From NCBI RefSeq assembly GCF_024362695.1, contig NC_065417.1, positions 3,899,001-3,963,000 of the forward strand: a DNA stretch of 64,000 nt, given 5' to 3'. The DNA comes from Pectinophora gossypiella (lineage: Eukaryota; Arthropoda; Insecta; Lepidoptera; Gelechiidae). The notes below the pieces were generated by a model. That model saw only the letters and a list, made by a program, of their open reading frames with translations, was not told where the DNA came from and did not search any database. How positions within the stretch are numbered: position 1 is the first letter of the stretch; the number at the start of each line of letters is the position of its first letter. Of the stretch, positions 22,301 to 31,900 are shown piece after piece. Both the position numbers and the translations under genes were made by a program.

Positions 22301-25219
22301 AAAACAAAAAGTTTAAGGATAGGCGCCAATTTTTAGTTTTTAAACGCTAAATGTACTCCAACCCTAAACACACATTTGTCTCAAAACAGTGATTCATTTC
22401 GTTTATAAGATAAACAAATGAAATTCTAATTTTGAATTTAGAATTTTCGCTTATTACTGTAATGGCCAAACTGCCAGCTATACATTTATGTATTTTTTTT
22501 CATCGTATGAATTCTTTTTTGTGTTAAATTCGGACAGAAACAATGAAAACGGAAGTGTTTCGATTTTTTTGATGAGAAGTGTAGTTGAGTACTGTTTGTT
22601 TAACCAGCAACACTACGCGAATGGGGGTTTCATCTCTTTGTTTGTGTCTGTCTGACTGCGCCATCGTAGCTCCAGAACGGATGGTCTGATTTTAATGTGA
22701 TTTTCTCTTTCGTTCCATCCAGGATCTGAATAATGATAGGACCACAACAGTAAAAAGAAGCAAGTTTGGGCTTGTCTGAATTATTTTAAGTGACTTACAT
22801 TCTGAGGAGTTTTGAGGTGTAAGTTCAAGATCTCGTCATTTATGTCTTGCAGCTTATGCCATTTCTCCATAGTAGGACAGTCCACCACTTGAGCGTACAC
22901 CACAGCTGAATCAGGCACCACTATACAGTCTTCTTCTAGAAGATATTTGTGTGCATGGGAAAATGTTGAAAGGGCTCCTGAAAATTTAAGAAAATAAAAT
23001 CATATTTTGTGAGAATGGTATGATCTAGCTAGTCAAATAATCTGTACAAAAGTGCTGCAAAAAAAGAATTCAAGAAAGTTATCACTATTTATGTTTTTAA
23101 ATGTTAATTTCAATTATTCTTATAAAAGAGTTAAATTGTAAACTTTAGCTTCTGTTATTATTATACTCAGTACTGTATGTATTATGTATATTTTATATTG
23201 TGTTTGAGTGTACCGCTGTTGAGCCACATAATAAATAAATTAATAAATAATTCTTGATAGACTAAATGAGATATTGTCCCCTAATGAATATCAGTTAATA
23301 TAACATGTTCATTTACAGTGTGACATTTGACTGTAGATCTTATACTGGAATATGTTAAAAAGAAACCTCTTGGAATTAGGTCATAACATAACTCATATCA
23401 TAAAAAAGAAATCTCTGAGGAATTAGTTCATAACTCATATCATAAAAAAGAAACCTCTGAGAATTAGGTCAAAACTCATATTACAAAAAAGAAACCTAGG
23501 ATTTGGTCATAATTCATATCATAAAAACAGAAATTTCTGAGAATTAGGTCATAACTCATATCATAAAAAAGAAACCTCTGAGGATTAGGTCATAAATCAT
23601 ATCAAAGAAAAGAAACCTCTGAGAATTAGGTCATAACTCATATCATAAAAAGAAACCTCTGAGGATTATGTCATAATTCATATCATAAAAAAGAAACCTC
23701 TGGAAATGAGGTCATAGCTCATATCATATAAAAGAAACCTCTGAGAATTAGGTCATAACTCATTTCATAAAAAAGAAACTTCTGAGAATTAGGTCATACA
23801 TAACTCATATCATAAAAAAGAAACCTCAGAGAATTAGGTCAAAACTCATATTACAAAAAAGAAACCTGGGATTTGGTCATAATTCATATCATAAAAACAG
23901 AAACTTCTGAGAATTAGGTCATAACTCATATCATAAAAAAGAAACCTCTGAGGATTAGGTCATAAATCATATCAAAGAAAAGAAACCTCTGAGAATTAGG
24001 TCATAACTCATATCATAAAAAAGAAACCTCTGGAAATTAGGTCATAACTCATATCATAAAAAAGAAACCTCTGGAAATTAGATCATAACTCATATCATAT
24101 AAAAGAAACCTCTGAGAATTAGGTCATAACTCATTTCATAAAAAAGAAACTTCTGAGAATTAGGTCATACATAACTCATATCATAAAAAAGAAACCTCTG
24201 AGGATTAGGTCATAATTCATATCATAAAAAAGAAACCTCTGAGGATTAGGTCATAACTCATATCATAAAAAAGAAACCTCTGAGGATTGGGTCATAACTC
24301 ATATCATAAAAAAGAAACCTCGGAGAAATAGGTCATAACTCATATCATAAGCTACAATGCAAATGGTTACAAACATTTTAAGATTACCTTCACCAATCAG
24401 CTCAGTGTCAAAGACCTCTGTCACTAAGATATTAGCTTTCTGTTTCATATCTCCATCTTCACCCACTGTCAGGTCAGTGGACCTCTTGGGTATGAGGGTG
24501 ATTTTATTGGCGACACCGTTTTGTTCCAGAATCTTACGGCAACATTCTGCCATAGGCTTGAAAGCTTCGCAGGCTACGATGGAGTCGGCACCAGCTCTCG
24601 CTGCCATGATAGAAAGTAGACCTGTGCCAGTGCCTGGAAAAAAGATAAAAGATTTTTAAGAATTTCATGATTCCAAAATATCTTAGGGTCCAGTGTGACT
24701 TAGATGATTATCTACTCAAGTAATTTTTATAAATTATCAACCCAACTCATCTGCTTATAGTCAATGAGACAGATTGCAAGATAAAAACATAAAAAACTAC
24801 ACATTACAAGAATAAAAAAAGAAAAGTATTGGATTCTATAATTAATTACTTTATATATTTTTATATGTAAGTGCTTTAGTTCAATAGCAACTGAAACCTC
24901 ATTGTGATTTATCTTTTGCCATGGTTTATAATTATTATTCAAGACTGGACTCAAACACCACCTCAACCACCAAATTATGTTTTTATTACAAATAACCAGA
25001 AATACCTATGTCTAAAACGTTAGCTGGTTTTCCAGCTTCGTGCATTTTCTCTATAGCTAGCTGCAGCGCCCTATGGTACTTCTTGTTTCTCTCAGTATCA
25101 TGAAGCATGTCGGCAAATGCGGACCTTGCTATCTCCTGATGATAATCATAGTCCTCATGTTGCATGTCCCATTCCGTAGCCCCGGTTATAGGATTCCTCT
25201 TCTGGGTAAACACGTTCAT
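16321..25219 (-). CDS. PRMT7: Protein arginine N-methyltransferase 7, complete
   Basis: PRMT7 enzymes monomethylate arginines using S-adenosylmethionine and carry two tandem methyltransferase domains. Eight coding exons read in phase: 25219-25006, 24633-24388, 22977-22799, 20812-20587, 19890-19103, 18656-18508, 17799-17643 and 16506-16321, giving about 714 residues (human 692). The start is the methionine of MNVFTQKRNP, matching the family N-terminus. SAM motif I VLDIGTGTGLLS begins near residue 68. The double-E loop VTEVFDTELIGEG places glutamates at 144 and 153, the same numbers I recall for mammalian PRMT7. The DYDYHQEIARS and RDHWMQ family stretches are present. Introns contain a Tc1-like element, a 41-bp tandem array and SINE pieces, but no exon is visibly broken. 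A 5'UTR intron is likely: minus-strand donor after 25477, acceptor before 25241. The gene is head-to-head with CYC1. Identity is firm; exon ends are hand-derived. Confidence 0.95.
16575..16915 (+). mobile_element. Same MITE family, copy 2 (in the PRMT7 3' intron region)
   Basis: Starts CCTGATTCCTGCAGACACCT and includes GGATGATTGACAGCTATTCA and TCTGTCAGGTTATTGGCCAA. The copy lies in the last PRMT7 intron and lacks a clean right terminus. Confidence 0.75.
18010..18180 (+). repeat. Interspersed repeat with GGCTGAACCGATTTGGCTAA
   Basis: Carries GGAAACGGCTGAACCGATTT and ATATTCGTGGAAGTCCAGGG, a motif seen in many insect genomes in Helitron- or MITE-like repeats. It lies in a PRMT7 intron. A related but diverged stretch (CTCCAGAACGGATGGTCTGA) follows the Tc1 element at 22600-22740. 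Confidence 0.6.
18260..18446 (-). mobile_element. SINE fragment in a PRMT7 intron
   Basis: Minus-strand middle and head of the tRNA-derived SINE: GGGACCAACGGCTTAACATG through TTAACCACTGGACTATGGAA. Diverged. Confidence 0.75.
18687..18765 (+). mobile_element. SINE head fragment 30 bp upstream of a PRMT7 exon
   Basis: TAACGGCCTCCGTGGTACAG through GATCCTGAGTTCCCGGG, the first 70 bp of the family. In the PRMT7 reading direction it lies just 5' of the acceptor at 18657, so it sits close to the branch-point region. Confidence 0.72.
18826..18985 (-). repeat. Interspersed repeat B, longest copy
   Basis: Contains ATATCTTTATTCAGTAACTA, GAATCGTCAATTTTTACATA, ACGTCTCATCCGCCTAAAAC and TGCAGCTTCTCACAACCTGT. 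On the minus strand it ends TGAATAAAGATATTTTTGAA, resembling the 3' tail of a non-LTR element. Other copies: 50646-50765, 33826-33895, 34246-34300 and the copy split by the Jockey element (29141-29173 plus 31639-31735). No coding content. Confidence 0.82.
20946..22581 (-). mobile_element. Tc1-like DNA transposon, near-complete, in a PRMT7 intron
   Basis: A 1636-bp element with perfect 27-bp terminal inverted repeats beginning CACTTCTCATC. It is flanked on both sides by TA (20944-20945 and 22582-22583), the target duplication of the Tc1/mariner superfamily. The only coding content is the transposase on the minus strand, the same orientation as PRMT7. It lies in the intron between PRMT7 exons 22977-22799 and 20812-20587. 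Perfect TIRs and a nearly whole transposase point to a fairly recent insertion. Confidence 0.95.
21216..22244 (-). pseudogene. Tc1-like transposase (DD34E) with one in-frame stop
   Basis: The frame from ATG at 22244 encodes 267 residues and hits TGA at 21443-21441. Reading continues in the same frame for 74 more residues to the natural stop at 21216, so the ancestral product was about 342 residues, normal for Tc1. Two N-terminal helix-turn-helix units are visible (LSQRVVAARLHLSLSSVHRVYKR). The catalytic residues are the D in FSDECKI, the D in MHDNARAH and the E in NPIEHLWDE. The last two are separated by 34 residues, giving DD34E. The stop lies between the second D and the E, where the family usually has tryptophan, so TGG to TGA is the simplest explanation. 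The encoded protein would lack the third catalytic residue. Confidence 0.92.
23360..24350. repeat. 41-bp tandem repeat array (about 24 copies) in a PRMT7 intron
   Basis: Units of about 41 bp follow the pattern AAACCTCTGAGRATTAGG, then TCATAACTCATATCAT, then an A-run and G. Variants with TTACAAAAAAG and AAAACAG recur 370 bp apart (about 23481 and 23851), which equals nine units and indicates a higher-order repeat. The array begins about 40 bp inside the intron from the donor at 24387. It is AT-rich and has no open frame. The units are consecutive without unique spacers, so it is a minisatellite rather than a CRISPR. Confidence 0.95.
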
Positions 25220-25477
25220 CTTCACATCGACAGATTTAAACCTAAAAAATAAACAAAACTTCACAAAACATGGTCACCGCAACAAAACCCAAACAACACT
25301 TAAAACGGTTTTACCGTTTAAATGAATTAACTACAAAAACACTACACACTTTATGTATTATACTAATGCTCATTTATTTGCTAGCGCTAAGAAATATTCG
25401 CCGGAAAACCAAAATAACCTAAAAAGTAAAAATCTATCTGTGTGACATTTGTTTTTGCGTTTAGGAATTTACTTACG

Positions 25478-25905
25478 GAACGACTCGGAACGAGCACACG
25501 TGTGTTTACTACCACCATGTAAAAAAATAAATTACCATTACATTTTATGCATCACAAAACATATAAAATCCAACTAGACATATAAAAGCCTTGTATTGTA
25601 CAAAAAATACCTCAAAAATACCATAATAGCCAACACAAATATTGAAGAAAATCGACTGTAAGGAGGTAAGAAAAAGGCTGTTCAATGCAATCTTACCTTT
25701 TTCAGCCAGCTACATGTTATGATTGACGGGATATGTCACAGTAACCTGTCATTTGGAAATCGGGAGATTAATTATTGTATAAAAAACATTTTAAATAATT
25801 TAGTTAGATTACCCCAAAATTAAAACCACTCAAAGCATTTTTTATAAATGGCAGTAGTTGCGTAGATGTCACTATATTCGCTCTCCACTGCGACATTATA
25901 CTATC
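25478..25905. promoter_or_regulatory. Probable shared promoter region between PRMT7 and CYC1
   Basis: The two start codons are 687 bp apart and divergent. If the inferred PRMT7 5'UTR donor at 25476-25477 is right, transcription of PRMT7 starts upstream of it. A palindromic E-box CACGTG lies at 25497-25502. No TATA box is placed convincingly. This is inference from arrangement. Confidence 0.5.
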
Positions 25906-28900
25906 ATGGCGGCCGCCGTAGGCAGGATTTGTGGGACACGACTTTTGAGAAGTTATGGCCTCGGTGCCCCTCAGGTACTGAAAATCATTATAAGTATTAA
26001 GCTCCACTAATAGGTCTATCGGTGTTGCGCTTTGGAGGTGTCTACAAGTTATGAAACACGAAGAAACAGTAGTTTCGATCATAGCGGAAAACCAGTGTAT
26101 TTTATTAATTTACTGCCTTTATGGGGAGTTATGACGTGATTTAGACCTTGATGAGGATGTCCTGAACTAAGAGAACATGAATATTCATCAGTGATTCGTT
26201 AAAAAAAATAACTACCAAGTGATAACCTATTCAACATTATGTAACAAGTACATAGAAAATTTAATGAAGATCATCCATTGCAGGTTTGTCAGCTGTCCAC
26301 CAGAACCCAAGGATGGACAAAAAGCAGAAAACTGGTGAGTACACTTGGTTTAACGTGGCTTTGGAACTTCTGTCACAAATACATTTCTATTTGTTAACAT
26401 AGGTAGCCTGAATTTTCTGCTTGTGTAATATTATCAAATCGCCTTGTCAGCATTCTAAGGGCCGATACCATCACAATTCTATTTAAAAAGACTATTGACG
26501 AAGTTTTTATTTATATTATTCTTATTTATTTAAAGAATGTGTTTGTTTTTTTTTACTATGCCATTGATATAATGATGTATTATAAGTAAATACTGAGATT
26601 TACGTAAAAAGATACAACCCTTGGTTGCACAACAAATTCTGCAGAAAACACTTAATTAGAATTAGACTTAAATATTGCCTCAATTGCTGCAATTAATAAT
26701 GAATTGAATAGAAATTAAGAAAACCATTTGTTCTTTTCTGAATTGTGAAATAACCTTGCCAGAGTATCTTGGAAGGAAGCTAACCAGAGAGGCAAAAATC
26801 CTGGGAGGGACACACCCTCGGGCTTATTAAGGAGTTAAAGGTCAAATCATTCTTCACACCTTTTTTTACTGGACTTTCTTTGCACTTCTTTGAACACACA
26901 TAACTCAGAATTTATTGAAATAATAGTCTCTTTTCTCCAACTTCTTTAATTATTCTTTTATTGTAGCCAAAACTTCATAATATATATAATATGTGCAACT
27001 GTATTTTAGTAATGTGACATTATATGTGCAGTTACTGTCAACACTTGGGGTGGTAGGAGGCGGGGTGGGCGCACTTCTGTTTGCATTGGAGCAGTCAGTT
27101 CAAGCATCTGGTGGGGAAGCACACCCCTACCACCAGCCGTGGAGTCATGATGGATGGTTCTCTGCACTTGACCATGCCAGGTAATGTAATGTTTTATTTT
27201 TATTTTTTTTTATTTTATTTGGGACAACAACAGTCTTATATCTAATTGTACAATGTATGATTTCATTTACAATATGTAAGACCAATTACAGCTATCCACA
27301 TAATTACATACCTAGTAAAAATATAAAGAGGATGCCAAAGGAAAAAAAAAAAAAAAAAAGAAGAGTTAGTGTGTGTGTGTTTATGTGTGTGTGTGTGTGT
27401 GTGTGTGTCTGTGTGTGTGTGTGTTTATGTCAATACAATTTATGTCAATACCACACAACAGTCCTTCACTTTATAATTTAAAAATGTCTTAATATGATAG
27501 TAAATAGAAAAGTAATTCAGTTAAGTACTTCAATTAAATATAGTACATTTAATATTACGTAAAAAAATTCGTTTACTATCCGTAAATAAATCAATTTCAC
27601 CGAACCGTGCATTATATGTATGGACTAATCTCGTAAATACAGAATTTCGTCCGTAATTAGTAGAGTGTAGGGGAACATGGAACAAGGCAGTGTGTCTTGT
27701 GCGGCGACGGGGTACATTGAACCGAAAACGCTCCAGCATCTCAGGGCAGTCAAGACGACCACGCAAAACATCGTACAGAAGACCCACATCCAGTATTACT
27801 CTTCGATCTTCGAGAGTTAACATTTTGTTGTTGCGGCAATTTTTTTGATAACTGCTGACAGGGACAGAGGTGCGACATTTGTAATTAAGATGCTTTATGA
27901 ATTTCTTTTGGATCCTTTCTAGTTGGCTGACATATACGCCATAAACGGGTGACCATACTGGGGCGGCATATTCCAGAATACTACGAACGTAGCTGTAGTA
28001 AATAACTTTTAAGCTCATGGGACATTGGAACGCTTTACAGGTACGAAATACAAAGCCAAGATTTCTGTATGCCCTGTTAGTGATGTTATCAATGTGGTAA
28101 GAAAGGAGCATCTTGCTGTCAAAATACACGCCAAGGTCTCGTACTACATTGACCCGCTCTATGACATTATTATTGAAATTGTATGGATAAATAATGGGGT
28201 TCCTTTTTCGGGTAAAGCTAATGCACTGACATTTACCGATGCTGACTGTGATTCTATTACGTTCGTAATATTTATAAAGTTCATCAAGATCATCTTGCAG
28301 AAGTTTACAATCAGTGACGGATCGGATTCGCATAAAAACTTTTTTATCGTCCGCATAAAGTAGATGTTTAGCGTTTGTTACGCACGCATTTATGTCGTAG
28401 ATATACGCATTGTAAAACAATGGCCCCAGATGCGACCCTTGGGGTACACCAGAACAAATACTAACAAAGTCAGATCTATAGCCGCCAAGTATAACAGCCT
28501 GTGAGCGATTTAAAAGATAAGAGGCGATCCAACGTAACAGGTCCCCATGAATCCCTAAGACTTGAAGTTTGTTGAGAAGGATGTTGTGATCCACTCGATC
28601 GAATGCTTTTTCGAAGTCAGTGTAGATCACGTCCACCTGCCCTCCGCCCTCCATTTGCTCTAGAACTGTATCAACAAATAGAGAAAGATTAGATGTTGTA
28701 GACCGCCCTTTTAAAAAACCGTGCTGTGTTGATGGAATGCCTCTAGTTATTAACGGATAGATGTCGTTATATACGAGCTTCTCGAAAACTTTACTTATAG
28801 AATTTAGAATGGAGATGGGGCGGTAATTACGTATATTACTCTTCGAACCCTTTTTGTGGATCGGAATAATTTGGGCTTTTTTCCATAGAGTGGGGAAAAT

Positions 28901-31900
28901 ACCTTCTTTCAATGACCTACGAAAGAGAATAGTAACGGGCAAAGCTAGACTGTCGGCGCAAGCAAATAAAAATACCGGAGGGATCCCGTCCGTCCCAGCT
29001 CCTTTATTTACATCAAGGGATTTTAATAACTTCTTAACTACATCCTCAGTACACGACACATATGATAAGGTGTCGCCGCTAGAATAATTATAAGATGCTG
29101 TAGCATGTGAAGTACTATTTGATTTTAATATATGATTATTCGAATTCAAAAATATTTATTCATTAGGTAACATCTGATTATTTCCGAACACTGGGAAACC
29201 GATTCGTGACTGGTGGAGATTGGAATGCCAAACATACCTTTTGGGGCTCTAGGCTCACTACTACTAAAGGTAGGCAATTGAAGCTTAGCACTGAGATGAA
29301 TAATTTAAATATTTTGTCAACTCCTAATCCTACATATTGGCCAACGGATCCTAATAGAATTCCAGATGTGGTGGATTTCTTTATAATAAAAGGACTGAGT
29401 AGACACTACTTCAAGCCAGAACACTGCCTAGATGGATCATCGGACCACTCCCCAATATTACTAACAATGAGCACACAAATTATAGACAGTGAACCTCGTG
29501 TGACATTATATAACAAACATACTAACTGGGATTCTTTTGGGGAATATATTGAGGATGCTATCGAGTTAAAAGTAGCCCTTAAATCTCCTGAAGATATAGA
29601 GAACGCAACGAAATACATCACCTCCCTAATCCAGGAAGCCTGTTGGGAAAATACTCCCACACCAAGCTGTGTTAAGAAAGTTTCCAATTATCCTCTGGAA
29701 ATAAAAAAAGCCATCCTGGAAAAAAGACGGCTACGTAGAAATTGGCATCTTAGTAGACATCGCTTGGATAAAACAGCATTCAACAATGCTGCATTACGCC
29801 TGAAGCACATGCTGCAAAATTGGCAAAACAACACACTCAAGGAAAAACTACATTCTCTCACTGCAACAGCTTCCACCAATTACTCTCTGTGGAAATTTAC
29901 AAAAAGCTACAATAGACCCGTAGAAGCCAAGCATCCAATCAAAACAGGAGGAACCATATGGGCTAGAACAGCACAAGAAAAAGCGAATATCTTTGCCTCA
30001 CATTTGTCACAAGTCTTTACAGCTAATGAAACAATGGACGGGATATTCGATAAAACAGTTGACGACATTTTAGAACAAGATCTGCAGCTTTCAACCCCTC
30101 CAAAACCGGTAACAACACGGGAGGTCTGGAATACCATCAAATATCTAAAAGACAGAAAAGCACCTGGCTTTGATCTCATTACCAAAGAAGTGCTGATACA
30201 ACTACCTAAAAAAGCTGTAGTGTTTCTGACCATGCTCTTTAACGGAATTTTCAGAGTACAATATGTCCCACAAGTGTGGAAGGTGTCACAAATACTGATG
30301 GTGCACAAAGCTGGCAAACCAGCTAATGAAGTCACTTCCTACAGACCTATCAGCTTATTACCAATTTTGTCTAAAATCTTAGAAAAATTACTTTTAAGAA
30401 GAATCCAGCCAATCCTAGAAGAAAATAATACAATACCTAATCACCAGTTTGGGTTCAGGCAAGGTCATTCTACAGTAGAACAAGTGCACAGAGTATGCGA
30501 CACTATAAGAAATACCCTAGAACAAAAGGAGTACTGCTCATCTGCATTCCTGGATATTCAGCAAGCTTTTGATAAAGTCTGGCATAAGGGCCTACTCTGC
30601 AAGCTGAAAACTAATCTCCCACATAGCTATTTCGGGATCTTCAAATCGTACTTGTCAGAAAGGCTTTTCCAAATAAAATATGATGACGCGACATCCTCTC
30701 TGTGTGAAGTTAACGCTGGGGTGCCACAGGGCTCTGTCCTCGGCCCGATACTCTACACAATCTATACTGCCGACTTGCCACAGGTTGAAGGTGTAACGAC
30801 TGCTACGTTTGCCGACGATACAGCAATTCTCTCCAGTGATAAAGATCCTGTAAAGGCAACACAAAAGCTACAGAGAAGCCTTAACCAAATCACAAAGTGG
30901 CTGCAAAATTGGAGGATAAAAGCTAGTGCAACGAAATCTGTGCAATGCACCTTCACTTTACGGAAAGGCAACTGCCCGCCGGTAACCTTAGAAAATACCA
31001 TGTTACCCCATTCAGAGAGTGTAAAATACCTCGGCCTTCACCTTGACCGACGATTGACCTGGAAACAACATATTAAAACAAAAAGAGAACAACTAAATAT
31101 AAGATTTAAATCTCTACACTGGCTTTTAAAACGTAACAGCAAACTGTCGACTGATAACAAACTTCTCATCTATAAAATTATCCTGAAACCAGTCTGGATG
31201 TACGGTATCCAACTATGGGGAAGTGCCTGCAACTCAAACATCTCAATTATACAGAGAATGCAAAACATGATCCTGAGAACCATTTGCAACGCTCCTTGGT
31301 TCATAACAAATGCAGAAATTCATGACAACCTGAAAATGAATACAGTGAAGGATGAAATTAGGGGTTCAGTCCTAAACTACCAAGCAAGGCTGAAAAAACA
31401 TCCCAATGAATTGGCAATCCAGCTTACCAGTCAAACTTATAGGAAGCGACTCAAGAGAAAAGATATACTGGAGCATTCAGAAGAATGAGTGGTCATAGAT
31501 TAGCTAATTATGAGTAGCTGTCTTCGCTGGAAGACACAATCTACCTGACAATTCACTTATACCAAATCTGCTCATAGTAAACAAAAAAAAAAAAAGATAC
31601 TGATTGCAGATATAGCCAGGAAAAAAAAAAAAAAAAAAATTAGGTAACATAGGTAGTTACTCTTTGAATCGTCAATTTTTACATTATAAAGGTCTCATCT
31701 GCCTAAAACTACTGCAGCTTATTAACATTACATGATAGGTCATGTTATGATTAGATAATATTTATTATGTTAGATGTTAGCCATTGTTTGGAGTCTTAGT
31801 CTGATTTGAAGTCCAATTGTCATACTATTTATGACAGTACAAACCTTTCTGGTTTTTGTTACACTTTTTTGTTTGTGTTTTTGTATATGTTTGCATTTTT

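Larger units (their letters stand above)
27196..29149 (-). mobile_element. Non-LTR retrotransposon (LINE), 5'-truncated, in CYC1 intron 3
   Basis: The minus-strand element ends at an A-rich tail, seen on the plus strand as the T-rich run 27190-27225. It contains an uninterrupted reverse transcriptase frame of about 539 codons, and its 5' end abuts another repeat copy near 29150. The 3'UTR contains an A-run (about 27342-27359) and a GT microsatellite. I place it in the broad Jockey/CR1/Daphne-like group; the exact clade is not certain. It is antisense to CYC1. Confidence 0.88.

Noticed and set aside
23360..24350. Regular repeats resembling a CRISPR array
   Set aside because: Units are contiguous without unique spacers and lie inside a eukaryotic intron; it is a minisatellite.
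29907..30335. 142-codon minus-strand ORF
   Set aside because: Antisense shadow of the Jockey RT frame.
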